NCBI GenBank assembly: GCA_030432595.1
Contig: JAUIGU010000030.1
Location: forward strand, 1 to 48,161
From: Phycisphaerae bacterium
GTDB lineage: Bacteria; Planctomycetota; Phycisphaerae; Phycisphaerales; Phycisphaeraceae
Direction: 5' to 3'
DNA length: 48,161 nucleotides
Positions within the stretch are counted from its first letter, which is position 1. Every line of letters begins with the position of its first letter. The translations under genes and the position numbers were made by a program. Shown here in pieces: positions 35,132 to 43,530 of the stretch. Under the pieces are notes generated by a model that saw only the letters and a program-made list of their open reading frames with translations, had not been told where the DNA came from and searched no databases.

Positions 35132-36274
35132 TTGCAAACCGCACAGCCGACACGGTCTGATCCGTCGGGGGCCGCGGTGCGGCTCACATTGGAGGAGGAA
35201 CCCGAAAACACCGGGCCGCGGACCGATGACAGGGCCGTGAACGAAGCACCCCCGCCGTCCTTGCAACTCGAGGCCGACCCGGCCGTCGAGGACGCCAAGC
35301 CGCGTAAGAAGGCGGCGTCGAACCCGCTCGAAGCGCTCCGCCGCGACGTCACCCCACTGGACCAGAAGGTCACGTGGCTGGCGCTGGGCTCGCTGGCGGC
35401 GGGTCTGAGTATCGGCGCGGCCGAGGCGGCGCTGGGGCATCAGTTCTGGCCGATGCTCGTGATGGCTGCGGTGGCGGGGGCGGCGCTGGTGACGGTCGGG
35501 CGTTGCTGGATCGCCGACCCGTGGACGCGGCTGCTGCGGGTGCTTCCCGGCGTGACGCGCGAGCTGGATCGCAAACCCGCGACGATGTTGCCCACGCAGC
35601 GTCAGGACGAGGTCGGGCAGGTCGCCCGCGCCCTGCGCGACACGATCGGCCGACGCATCGCCCACCACCACGACGCCCGCAGCCTGCGCCGCACGCTCGA
35701 CCAGCGCGTGCAGCAGTCGGTCCGCCGCGCGACCGCCGAGCTCAAGGGCCAGGCGTCACGCGACCCGCTCACCGGGGCAGGCAACCGGCGGTTCCTCGAC
35801 GAGCAACTCCCCGACCTGATCGACCTGTCCCTGGCCAGCGACACCGAGCTGATCGTCATGGCCTTCGACATGGACTGCTTCAAGCAGGTCAACGACCAGC
35901 TCGGGCACGCGACGGGCGACGACCTGCTCATCCTCCTGGCCGACCTGGTCCGCGGCTCGCTGCGCGACGACGACCTGCTGGTCCGGCTGGGCGGCGACGA
36001 GTTCCTCGTGATCCAGCCCGGCGGCGACCTCCAGCAGGCGGAACAGTTTGCCCAGCGCCTGCGTCGGCTGTACCTCCACCAGACCAAGCACCTGGCCGAC
36101 CAGCTCGAGGGCGACCTGAAGCCGAACCTTTCGATCGGCATCGCGGGGCTGTTCGCCGACGGGTTGAACACCGACAAGGCCCTGCTGATGAAGGCGGACC
36201 AGCGCGTCTACGCCGCCAAGAATGCCGGCCGGGGCCGGACCGCGACGCCGCTGGGCCTGTGCAAGGTGGCGTGA
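35132..36274 (+). CDS. Diguanylate cyclase, GGDEF domain
   Basis: 380 aa from a TTG at 35132; GTG codons at 35177 and 35237 are other possible starts, so the N-terminus is uncertain. Two transmembrane helices (WLALGSLAAGLSIGAAEAALG and PMLVMAAVAGAALVTVG) suggest a membrane-attached sensor, followed by a HAMP-like helix (LLRVLPGVTREL…) and the catalytic domain. DPLTGAGNRRFLDE begins it and LGGDEFLVIQPGG is the active half-site, with the RDDD I-site five residues before GGDEF, so product inhibition by c-di-GMP is expected. It makes the second messenger c-di-GMP. A QTMAN gene precedes and speD follows. Confidence 0.9.
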   Translation: MQTAQPTRSDPSGAAVRLTLEEEPENTGPRTDDRAVNEAPPPSLQLEADPAVEDAKPRKKAASNPLEALRRDVTPLDQKVTWLALGSLAAGLSIGAAEAALGHQFWPMLVMAAVAGAALVTVGRCWIADPWTRLLRVLPGVTRELDRKPATMLPTQRQDEVGQVARALRDTIGRRIAHHHDARSLRRTLDQRVQQSVRRATAELKGQASRDPLTGAGNRRFLDEQLPDLIDLSLASDTELIVMAFDMDCFKQVNDQLGHATGDDLLILLADLVRGSLRDDDLLVRLGGDEFLVIQPGGDLQQAEQFAQRLRRLYLHQTKHLADQLEGDLKPNLSIGIAGLFADGLNTDKALLMKADQRVYAAKNAGRGRTATPLGLCKVA

Positions 36275-36353
36275 CCCGTCATCCACGTCGTCGGCGAAGC
36301 GCCCGCGGGGCCGGCTTTCTGCTGGCCGAAGCACATTTTGCGTGTCGCCTGTA

Positions 36354-36381
36354 TTGACACGGCACGAATAACCGATATCGT
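36354..36381 (+). promoter_or_regulatory. Promoter of speD
   Basis: TTGACA at 36354-36359, 16 bases, TATCGT at 36376-36381. The -35 is perfect, the -10 matches four of six positions. Of the promoters in this window it has the best -35. The leader carries a GGAGG at 36419-36423. Confidence 0.6.
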
Positions 36382-36432
36382 TCTCCCCCCGGCGTAATAC
36401 AGAACCCCTACGCCAACTGGAGGCTTTATGCG

Positions 36433-36834
36433 TTGTTGGATCACAAGCACCTTATCGTGCGGGCGGAAACGCTCCTGACCCCCTCCTCCGTGCCCGCCAC
36501 CGTCCGGTGGTTCAAGCAGTTGGTCGAAAAGATCGACATGAAGTTGATCGATCTGCCCAACAACCCCAACTGCTTCTACATGGATACGCCCGGCAACCGC
36601 GGGCTGACCTGTGTGGGCATCATCGAAACCTCGCACATCGCGCTGCACTGCTGGGACGAGGACCAACCGGGCCTGTTCCAGCTCGACGTGTACTCGTGCA
36701 AGGACTTCGACCCGATGGACGTGGTGGAGCACTTCCGGTGCTTCAAGCCCATCAAGATCGAGCACAAGTTCCTCGACCGCGAACACGAGCTGATCGAGCT
36801 CCCGCTGGGCAAACCCGCGCTGGCCGTGGCGTGA
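36433..36834 (+). CDS. speD: S-adenosylmethionine decarboxylase family proenzyme
   Basis: 133 aa from TTG 36433, which has GGAGG 9 nt upstream; an ATG at 36428 is nearer but in another frame. Pyruvoyl enzyme of the class 1b SpeD fold that self-cleaves at a serine: the stretch GIIETSHIALHCWDE holds the pyruvoyl-forming serine after T instead of the usual E, the histidine of the LHCW part, and the cysteine of VYSCKD. It would make decarboxylated AdoMet for spermidine, but some SpeD homologues use ornithine or arginine instead, so the substrate is not proven. Other polyamine genes are not in the window. Ends at a perfect bidirectional terminator. Confidence 0.8.
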   Translation: MLDHKHLIVRAETLLTPSSVPATVRWFKQLVEKIDMKLIDLPNNPNCFYMDTPGNRGLTCVGIIETSHIALHCWDEDQPGLFQLDVYSCKDFDPMDVVEHFRCFKPIKIEHKFLDREHELIELPLGKPALAVA

Positions 36835-36867
36835 AACCACTGGCGGGCTGGCTCCTTTTTTCGAGAT

Positions 36868-36897
36868 AAAGCCCGGGGACGGCCGTCCCCGGGCTTT
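36868..36897. terminator. Bidirectional palindromic terminator between speD and ribBA
   Basis: AAAGCCCGGGGACGG (36868-36882) and its full complement (36883-36897): a perfect 30-base palindrome. It lies between convergent genes and both ends carry AAA/TTT. Same family as 39871-39896. Confidence 0.8.
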
Positions 36898-36927
36898 GAT
36901 GTGCGCGGACGAAAGCCGGTGCAGAAA

Positions 36928-38127
36928 CTATCCCGGCACCACGAAGCCGTCGATCTCCAGCCCGAAGCCCGAGAGCGCGTGCGGCGTGAACGGGTGGGCG
37001 GTGATGAGGTTCAGCCGACGGATCCCTAAGTCGCGCAGGACCTGGCAGCCGATGCCGTAGTCCATCTTGTTGGAGGGCGGCGCGGTGCCGGGCGTGGTGT
37101 GGTTGTCGCCCAGGCGGAGGCGCTCGTCCTGCGCGGCGTGGTCACCCTCGGGGGCGCTTCCGGGGGCGTGCCCGGTCTGCAGGGCTTTGAGCAGACCGCG
37201 CCCCATGCCCTCGTGCCGGAGGTACACGACCGCGCCGCGGCCGGCGTCCTGGATCATCCGCATCGACGTGCGCAGCGTATCGCCCGAGGGCTGGGTCGCG
37301 TCGCCGAACACGTCGCCGAGCAAGTTCTGGCTGTGCATCCGCACCAGCACCGGGTCGGCGATATCGATCGGCTGCCCGAAGTCGTCGCGGGCCCCCAGGC
37401 CGTCGCCGCACACCAGGGCGACGTGCGGGAACGGGTCGACCGCCGACCGGTACGCGATGAGCCGCCAGGGCCCGAACTCGTTCTCGAACGCCGTGACGTC
37501 GATCCGCTCGACGAGGCGGTCGCGTTGCAGCCGGTGCTGGATGACGTCGGCGATGGTGCAGACCTTGAGGCCGTGCTTGTCACACAGCGCGTCGATCTGC
37601 GGCCGGCGGGCCATGGTGCCGTCGTCGTTCATCACCTCGATGCCCACCGCGCAGGGGCGGAGCCCGGCGAGGCGCATCAGGTCGGTCATGCCCTCGGTGT
37701 GACCGGCCCGCACGAGCGTGCCGCCGTCGCGGGCGCGGATCGGCTGGACGTGGCCGGGGCGGTCGAAGTCGGCGGGCGTGGCGTCGGGGTCGGCAAGCTT
37801 GCGGATGGTGGCCGAGCGATCCGCCGCCGACACGCCCGTGGTGACGCCGAACCGGGCCGCGGCGTCGACGCTGACGGTGTACGCCGTGCCGCGTTGCGTG
37901 GTGTTGACCGCGGTGGGCGGGGGCAGCTCCAGCCGGTCACACGCCCGGCCGTCGAGCGTCACGAACATCATCCCCCGGCCTTCGCGGAGCATGAAGTTGA
38001 CCACCTCGGGCGTCGCGAACTCGGAGGCGCACACGAGGTCCCCCTCGTTCTCGCGCCCTTCGTCGTCAAGGACGACCACCACCTTGCCGGCACGCAGGTC
38101 TTCGAGGATGTCAGTGATGGGGTGCAT
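36928..38127 (-). CDS. ribBA: RibBA-like protein: DHBP synthase with a degenerate GTP cyclohydrolase II half
   Basis: 399 aa from ATG 38127. The first half is a complete RibB, which makes 3,4-dihydroxy-2-butanone-4-phosphate for riboflavin: DDEGRENEGDL near 20, GVTTGVSAADR near 93, RPGHVQP near 123, RAGHTEGMTDLMRLAGL near 140. The second half aligns with GTP cyclohydrolase II, but the zinc-binding C-x10-C-x-C positions are replaced: VRMHSQNLLGDVFGDATQPSGDTL has N, Q and S where cysteines belong. The YLRHEGMGRGL loop also differs from the usual YLRQEGRGIGL, and the later NNP site reads AHP. The second half is probably inactive as a cyclohydrolase. Coupled loss of activity is known for some RibBA/RibBX proteins. 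Confidence 0.88.
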   Translation of the reverse strand: MHPITDILEDLRAGKVVVVLDDEGRENEGDLVCASEFATPEVVNFMLREGRGMMFVTLDGRACDRLELPPPTAVNTTQRGTAYTVSVDAAARFGVTTGVSAADRSATIRKLADPDATPADFDRPGHVQPIRARDGGTLVRAGHTEGMTDLMRLAGLRPCAVGIEVMNDDGTMARRPQIDALCDKHGLKVCTIADVIQHRLQRDRLVERIDVTAFENEFGPWRLIAYRSAVDPFPHVALVCGDGLGARDDFGQPIDIADPVLVRMHSQNLLGDVFGDATQPSGDTLRTSMRMIQDAGRGAVVYLRHEGMGRGLLKALQTGHAPGSAPEGDHAAQDERLRLGDNHTTPGTAPPSNKMDYGIGCQVLRDLGIRRLNLITAHPFTPHALSGFGLEIDGFVVPG

Positions 38128-38150
38128 GGCGGGAACACTCGGTTAGCAAT

Positions 38151-38187
38151 GATTGCACGAAGGACGCGAAAGCACGAAGGCGCGAAG
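38151..38187 (+). repeat. Left inverted repeat of the GxxExxY cassette
   Basis: 37 bp, beginning GATTGCACGAAGGACGCG. It matches the reverse complement of 38593-38629 at 28 of 37 positions, most differences being C/T transitions. It ends 10 bp before the stop of the GxxExxY gene. Confidence 0.75.
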
Positions 38188-38196
38188 TCAAAACCG

Positions 38197-38583
38197 TTAA
38201 GTGCGTATCACGCGGGCAATCCCATCACGAAGGACTTCGTTGTCGAAGTTGATGACCAGACCCAGGGGCAGCCCGGTGGCTCTTAGATAGTTGGCTGCTT
38301 GGCGATTGAACTTTCGGGCGGTCGCCGGCACGGCTTTGAGTTCCACGACGAGTCGCTGATCGATGAGCAGATCAATTCTTCCGTCGGCTAGATCTCGCCC
38401 CTTGTAATCCAATCGGGTCGGCGCTTCGGACTGATACGGAATGCCACACAGCTCCAGTTCAATCTCCATGGCGCGATGATAGGTGGACTCTAGGAATCCG
38501 GGCCCCAGGTGTCGATGAACTTCGATCGCAGCTCCGATCACTGCCGATGTCAACGATTCCAGTTCATCATCGATCTCAGTCAA
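38197..38583 (-). CDS. GxxExxY protein (PDDEXK-like)
   Basis: 128 aa, starting at a TTG at 38583. The name-giving motif is GPGFLESTY, preceded by IGAAIEVHRHLG. The following core, GRIDLLIDQRLVVELKAV, is a PD-(D/E)-x-K nuclease-like D … E-x-K. The final LVINFDN and the short tail are typical. Such small proteins are widespread, often in repeat-rich settings, and their function is unknown. It lies inside a pair of 37-bp imperfect inverted repeats, so the 479-bp unit may have moved as a cassette. Sits between ribBA and the M16 protease gene. Confidence 0.85.
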   Translation of the reverse strand: MTEIDDELESLTSAVIGAAIEVHRHLGPGFLESTYHRAMEIELELCGIPYQSEAPTRLDYKGRDLADGRIDLLIDQRLVVELKAVPATARKFNRQAANYLRATGLPLGLVINFDNEVLRDGIARVIRT

Positions 38584-38592
38584 GATTCAGCC

Positions 38593-38629
38593 CTTTGTGT
38601 CTTTGCGCCTTCGCGAACTTTGTGCAATC
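38593..38629 (-). repeat. Right inverted repeat of the GxxExxY cassette
   Basis: 37 bp, ending TTTGTGCAATC; reverse complement of the left copy at 28 of 37 positions. It begins 9 bp after the gene's start codon side and stops 4 bp before the M16 protease stop codon. Confidence 0.75.
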
Positions 38630-38633
38630 TGTT

Positions 38634-39857
38634 TCACGGCCCCATGCGGACGACCGTCTTCGGTGACAGCGGCCACGCATCCAGCAGCCGAGACACGTCG
38701 TCCACCGTCACCGCCCGGTACGCCTCGACCTCTTCGTCCAGCGTGCGGTAGGCGTTAAGCAGAAGCCAGCGGGCGCCCAGCGCGTGCATGCGGCCGGCGG
38801 GGCGTTCACCGTGGAGCGTCACCGTGGTGGCGAGTTTGTTCACGGCACGGGTGACTTCGTCTTCCGTGAGGTCACGCTTCTGGGCCGCGGAATCGAGCGT
38901 ATTCAGCAGCGTCTGCTCGACCTCGTCGGCGCGGCCGGGGTCGGACGTGGCGTAGCCCAGGAAACTGCCCACGTGGTCGCGCGGCGAGTAGGCAAACTCC
39001 GCGTCGTCCGCGAGGCCCGGGTCGATCAGGTTCCAGTACAGCCGCGACCCGTCGGCGTCGCCGAGCACGTCCGACAGCACCTTCGCGGCGTACCGCTGGT
39101 CGTCCTGGGCGCTGGGGCCGGGACAGAGCATGGCGAGATACGTTCGCGACAACGAATCGTCGTCGATCACCAGGCGTTTGCCCTCGTGTTGCGGCTGGCC
39201 GTGGTCACGCCGGGCGTCCGTGGCGGTCCAGCCGCCGCAGCGCTGTTCGAGGTCCCGACACAGCGCCTCAAAGTCCACGCGCCCGGCGGCCGCCACGACG
39301 ATGTTGTCCGGGCTATACCGCCCCCGGAAGTAATCGCCCATCTGCTGGGGGGTCAGGGCGCTGACGGTGTCGGTCGTCCCCAGCACGCGGAACCCCAGCG
39401 GGTGCCCCGGGTAGTGCTCTTCGAGCAGCCGGTCCTGCAGGCGCCACTCCGGGCGGTCGTCGTACATCCCGATCTCTTCGAGGATGACCTTCTTCTCCAT
39501 GTCGAAGTCGGCGTCGCGCAGCGCGGGCCGGAGCATGTCCGCCAGCAGGTCCACCGCGCGCGGCAGGAACTCGGGCAGGACGTGGGCGTAGTACACCGTC
39601 TGCTCGTGGGACGTGAACGCGTTGTAGTCCGCCCCGATCTCGTCGAACTCGCGGTTCACATCGTCGGCGCTGCGGCGGTCCGTGCCCTTGAACATCATGT
39701 GCTCAAGGAAGTGCGACACCCCCATGACGTCGGGAAGCTCGTCGCGGGCACCCGTCTTCACAAAGAAGCCGACGGCCGCGGTGTGCGCATCCGGGTCGGT
39801 CTCGGACAAAACGGTCAGGCCGTTGGGCAACGCGTGGTGTTCAAACGTGATCGGCAT
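38634..39857 (-). CDS. M16 family zinc peptidase (pitrilysin/MPP-like)
   Basis: 407 aa from ATG 39857. Single-chain subunit type, like the catalytic half of mitochondrial processing peptidase. The inverted zinc site HFLEH lies at residues 49-53, with H49, E52 and H53; the third ligand glutamate is in the DMEKKVILEEIGMY region near 125. The second half has the non-catalytic partner-like fold (RVDFEALCRDLEQRCG). A partner without HxxEH is not in the window. A TATCAT hexamer ends 6 nt before the ATG; the palindrome at 39871-39896 partly overlaps this promoter. Confidence 0.9.
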   Translation of the reverse strand: MPITFEHHALPNGLTVLSETDPDAHTAAVGFFVKTGARDELPDVMGVSHFLEHMMFKGTDRRSADDVNREFDEIGADYNAFTSHEQTVYYAHVLPEFLPRAVDLLADMLRPALRDADFDMEKKVILEEIGMYDDRPEWRLQDRLLEEHYPGHPLGFRVLGTTDTVSALTPQQMGDYFRGRYSPDNIVVAAAGRVDFEALCRDLEQRCGGWTATDARRDHGQPQHEGKRLVIDDDSLSRTYLAMLCPGPSAQDDQRYAAKVLSDVLGDADGSRLYWNLIDPGLADDAEFAYSPRDHVGSFLGYATSDPGRADEVEQTLLNTLDSAAQKRDLTEDEVTRAVNKLATTVTLHGERPAGRMHALGARWLLLNAYRTLDEEVEAYRAVTVDDVSRLLDAWPLSPKTVVRMGP

Positions 39858-39863
39858 GGCGTC

Positions 39864-39869
39864 ATGATA
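39864..39869 (-). promoter_or_regulatory. -10 box TATCAT 6 nt before the M16 gene
   Basis: On the minus strand TATCAT, six bases (gacgcc), then ATG at 39857. It abuts the perfect palindrome at 39871-39896. Leaderless arrangement. Confidence 0.4.
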
Positions 39870-39870
39870 A

Positions 39871-39896
39871 AGCCCGGAGACGGCCGTCTCCGGGCT
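39871..39896. repeat. Palindrome of the AAAGCCCGG family
   Basis: AGCCCGGAGACGG (39871-39883) with its complement (39884-39896): perfect 26-base palindrome, one or two bases different from 36868-36897. It follows the TPR gene's stop on the minus strand (39933) and may end its transcript just before the M16 promoter. Confidence 0.7.
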
Positions 39897-39932
39897 CGGG
39901 CGGGATTGAGGTTTCGCGAAGGGGCTCGGAGA

Positions 39933-40976
39933 TCACCCCGGCCGCTGGTACCGCGCGAGCAGATCGACGATGGCCGGCTGCTGGGGGCGGATGCGCAGGC
40001 TCGTCCGCCAAGCGTTGAGGGCCTCTTCGAGCTGTTGGCGGTTCTTGGAGTCGCCCTGGATGTAGTAGGTGACGAGCACGGCGCCGATGCCGTTGTAGGC
40101 CGCCGCCTCGTTGGGGTTCATCTGCACGGCGGTGCGGTAGTGCTTGAGCGCCTCGCCGAAGTCCCGCCGCTTGAACTGAGAATACCCCAGGCGTTCGAAC
40201 GCGGTGGACGTCGGCCGGGTGCGGATCACCGACTCGAGCGTGTTGGCCGCCCGCTGGTAGTTCCCGAGCTTGAGGTGCGTGTCGGCCAGGCCCAACAGCA
40301 CGGGGTCGTCGAGCGGGCCCAACTCGGTCGCGACGCGGTAGCACCGCAGCGCCGCCTCGTAGTCGCCGAGCATGTTGAACACGGTCGCGAGGTTGACCCA
40401 GGAGATCTGCTCGTCGGGGTTGAGGTCGGTGGCCTTCTGCGCGAACGAGATCGCGTAGTCGGGCCGGCCGACCTGGACGTACGCCGTCGCGAGATCGCGG
40501 TTGGGCTCGGGCTGGTTGGGGTCCAGCGCCAGCGAACGGAGGTACGACGTGATCGCCTCGTTGAGCCGGCCGAGCAACTGCTGCATCAGCCCCACCTTGT
40601 AGTGTGCGCGGGCGTTGGTGTCGTCGATCTGGACGGCCTGCTGGTACAGCCGCAGCGCGATCTCGGGCTCTTCGCGCAGCTCGTAGATCCCGCCCATGCC
40701 CATGTGGGCGTCGAGCAGGTCGGGGTTGTCTTCCAGCGCCAGGCCGAACTCCGCCAGCGCCGCGTCCAGCCGGCCCTGCTCCACGAGGCGCTCGGCGACC
40801 TCGACGCGGTCCTGCGCCCGTTCGATCCGTGCGACGTTGCCCGGCGTGCTGCTGCCGCGGATCCGGCGGTTGCTGGTCACGCCGTCGTTCACGCACCCCG
40901 CCGGGCCCAGCGTCAATAACGCGACCGCCCCGGCGGTCCACAACGCGGTCACGGTCGGCAGGCGGGTCGGTTTCAT
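39933..40976 (-). CDS. TPR-repeat lipoprotein
   Basis: 347 aa from ATG 40976 (a start at 41006 is possible). Signal peptide with a cysteine after LLTLGPAG (lipobox-like), then about eight tetratricopeptide repeats covering the rest: motif LDAALAEFGLALEDNPDL, then PEIALRLYQQAVQIDDTNA, LNEAITSYLRSLALDPNQ, PDYAISFAQKATDLNPDE, YEAALRCYRVATELGP, and more. TPR lipoproteins act as scaffolds in outer-membrane assembly or pilus/secretion systems. No further context shows its partner. Confidence 0.85.
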   Translation of the reverse strand: MKPTRLPTVTALWTAGAVALLTLGPAGCVNDGVTSNRRIRGSSTPGNVARIERAQDRVEVAERLVEQGRLDAALAEFGLALEDNPDLLDAHMGMGGIYELREEPEIALRLYQQAVQIDDTNARAHYKVGLMQQLLGRLNEAITSYLRSLALDPNQPEPNRDLATAYVQVGRPDYAISFAQKATDLNPDEQISWVNLATVFNMLGDYEAALRCYRVATELGPLDDPVLLGLADTHLKLGNYQRAANTLESVIRTRPTSTAFERLGYSQFKRRDFGEALKHYRTAVQMNPNEAAAYNGIGAVLVTYYIQGDSKNRQQLEEALNAWRTSLRIRPQQPAIVDLLARYQRPG

Positions 40977-41006
40977 CGTCGTCACATCCCAATTCGAAGT
41001 CTTCAC

Positions 41007-41413
41007 GGTCGCGGCCCGGCCCTACCAACGCGGTCGGGACCCAGCAGGTTCACCGCCCGCCCCGCCCCGGCCAAGCCGGACGCGACGGGGCAAGGTTACC
41101 GGACCTTGTGCCGGGTCTCCCCACGGGCCGGGCTTAACGTCGTCCGTGACCCGCCCCCGGGCGGACCGCAAGCGTAGCACGCCCGCGACCCCTTGCCATC
41201 GCCTCGCCTCCGCTCCGCTCGGCATCGGCCCGTGTCCGCCGTGACAGGCGCTACGACCCGGCACGCTTGCCGCGCTTCCCATCCGTTGCTCGATCTACGC
41301 GTCGCACGCAGAGCAATTGCCGAAACCCCGGGAACCCGCCGGCGGGCCCGCGCGTCCAACGGCCGTACACTCGATGGGGCCCGTCCGCCCCCGCCCTTCC
41401 GCCGGAGCCCGCC
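41007..41413. other. Gap between the divergent TPR and DUF4139 genes
   Basis: About 400 bases, very GC-rich, probably holding the two promoters. A TACACT (41366-41371) may be the -10 of the DUF4139 gene, giving a short leader. No other feature seen. Confidence 0.4.
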
Positions 41414-43522
41414 ATGTTCACCCGCGCCCGCCTGCTCGCCGCCGCCTTGGGCCTCGCCGCCACGACCACGCCCGCCGCGTTCGCCCAAAACGACGCCGAG
41501 CCCTTCGACCTGCCCCTCCGCCACCTCACGCTCTACAGCTCCGGCGTCGGGCACTACACCCACGCCGGACCCGTGCCCGGCGGCGACACCGAATTCACCT
41601 TCTCCGCCGAGCAGCTCAACGACGTGCTCAAGTCCCTGCTCGTGCGCGGCGCGAACGGCTCGGTCGCCGTGTCCTACCCCGGGCAGGAACCGCTCGCCCA
41701 ACGCCTCGCCGACTTCGGCATCGACGTCAGTCACGCCGAGTCCCTGCCGGACCTGCTCCGGCAGCTGCGCGGCGTCGAGCTGACCCTCGCCGTCCGCGGC
41801 GACGCCGAACCCGTCAAAGGGCGACTGCTGGGAATCAACACCGAGCACCACGTCGTCGATGACAAAACGACCCTGGACCACTTCCTCAACCTCGCCACCG
41901 ATGCGGGCCTGCGCCGCCTCGACCTCGACCAGGTCGACAACCTCCAGATCGACGACCCGGGGCTGCGGGCGGAACTCAACAAAGCCCTCGCCCTGCTGGG
42001 CGCGACGCGAAAACAAGACAGCAAGCCGCTGACGCTCTCCTTCGACAAGCCCAGCGACCAGGCGGCCGTGTCCTACCTGCTCGAAGCGCCGCTGTGGAAG
42101 CTGTCGTACCGGCTCGACCTCACCGAAACCGAAGACGCAGAAGGCCCGCTGCTCCAGGGCTGGGCGATCGTGGACAACACGACCGACGCGGACTGGGACA
42201 CCATCGACGTCACGCTCGTGTCGGGCCGGCCCGTGAGCTTCGTGCAGAACCTGTACTCGCCGGAGTATCTGAAGCGGCCCGTAGTGGTGCAGGAACGCTA
42301 CGCGGGGCTGCGGCCGCAGCAGTACGGCCAAGGGGTGATGCTGGCAGATCAAGATGTGGATAATGAAAACGGAGTGAGAGACGAACTGTCGTCTGTGCGG
42401 CGGGCTGTCGCGCGGCGTGCTGCGGGTCGGGAGAGTCTCATGGCCGGCGAGTCCGCGCCAACCGCACCCGCTTCCGCCGCCGACGCCTACTTCGCCGGGG
42501 CCGCGTTCAAATCCACCTCCGGCATCGACCCCACCGCCTCCGCCGGCGACCTGGGCGACCTCTTCGCCTACCACATCGACCAGCCCGTCACCGTCCCGCG
42601 CGGCGGCTCGGCCATGCTGCCCATCGTCAACGAGACCGTCGAGGCCACGCCGCTGTCGATCTACAACCCATCCGTCCAACCCAAGCACCCGATGCGCGGC
42701 GTGCGCCTCACCAACACCACCGACCTCAAGCTCGACGCCGGGCCCGTCACCGTCCTCGACGCCGGCAGCTACGCCGGCGACGCCCAGCTCGGCTTCATCG
42801 CGCCCGGCGACGACCGCCTGCTGTCCTACGGCCTGGACCTCGAGGTCACCATGGACGCCGCCGCCAACTCCTCCTCCACCTTCGCCACCGCCAACATCGC
42901 CCGCGGCGTCCTCGTCATCACCCACACCCACCGCTACACCCAGACCTACGAAGCCCGCAACGCCGCCGGCGACGACCGGCAACTCCTGATCGAACACCCG
43001 CGCCAGAACAACCGCGAACTCCTCGAACCCGAGATCGAAGAAGACAGTGACATCAAAATCGAAAAGACCGATGCGCTGTATCGATTCCCCTTGACGGTCC
43101 CGGCCGGGAAAACCGCCAAGCTCGAAGTGATCGAGTCCGAACCGCGCGTGCAGTACGTCCAGCTCGTCCGGCAGAACGCCGACCAACTCGCGGCGTACGT
43201 CCGCAACGGGCGCTTCCCCAAAGAAGTCCGCGACGCGTTGACCGAAGCGGTGAGCCGGCAACGCGACCTCGAGCAGACCCGGCGGGAGATCGGCGGCATC
43301 GAGAAGCTCAACGCCGAAATCACCGCCGAGCAGGACCGCATCCGCCGCAACATGGGCAGCGTCGACCGCAACAGCGCCCTGTACCGCCGGTACGTCGAGA
43401 AGCTCAACGCCCAGGAGACCCAACTCGAAAACCACGCCGAGCAGCTCGACGCACTCCGCAAGCGCCTCGCCGAACAGGAAAAAGCGCTGGCGGATTACCT
43501 CGAAGGGTTGAACGTGGAGTGA
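41414..43522 (+). CDS. DUF4139 domain exported protein
   Basis: 702 aa from ATG 41414. Signal peptide ends at PAAFA/Q (residue about 24). A first domain (DLPLRHLTLYSSGVGHYTHAGPV) and the central region WKLSYRLDL … GWAIVDNTTDADWDTI … LVSGRPVSF are typical of the DUF4139 family, which includes exported and eukaryotic 'mucoidy inhibitor A'-type proteins. A long, charged coiled-coil C-terminus (about residues 610-702, with EKLNAQETQLENHAEQLD) follows. Around residue 310-345 the base composition drops and the residues change to charged, linker-like sequence. Role at the cell surface is likely; mechanism unknown. Confidence 0.8.
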   Translation: MFTRARLLAAALGLAATTTPAAFAQNDAEPFDLPLRHLTLYSSGVGHYTHAGPVPGGDTEFTFSAEQLNDVLKSLLVRGANGSVAVSYPGQEPLAQRLADFGIDVSHAESLPDLLRQLRGVELTLAVRGDAEPVKGRLLGINTEHHVVDDKTTLDHFLNLATDAGLRRLDLDQVDNLQIDDPGLRAELNKALALLGATRKQDSKPLTLSFDKPSDQAAVSYLLEAPLWKLSYRLDLTETEDAEGPLLQGWAIVDNTTDADWDTIDVTLVSGRPVSFVQNLYSPEYLKRPVVVQERYAGLRPQQYGQGVMLADQDVDNENGVRDELSSVRRAVARRAAGRESLMAGESAPTAPASAADAYFAGAAFKSTSGIDPTASAGDLGDLFAYHIDQPVTVPRGGSAMLPIVNETVEATPLSIYNPSVQPKHPMRGVRLTNTTDLKLDAGPVTVLDAGSYAGDAQLGFIAPGDDRLLSYGLDLEVTMDAAANSSSTFATANIARGVLVITHTHRYTQTYEARNAAGDDRQLLIEHPRQNNRELLEPEIEEDSDIKIEKTDALYRFPLTVPAGKTAKLEVIESEPRVQYVQLVRQNADQLAAYVRNGRFPKEVRDALTEAVSRQRDLEQTRREIGGIEKLNAEITAEQDRIRRNMGSVDRNSALYRRYVEKLNAQETQLENHAEQLDALRKRLAEQEKALADYLEGLNVE

Positions 43523-43530
43523 TTTGGACT

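Noticed and set aside
36928-38127. Treating RibBA as a normal bifunctional enzyme
   Set aside because: The zinc cysteines needed for GTP cyclohydrolase II are all missing, so only the RibB activity is supported.
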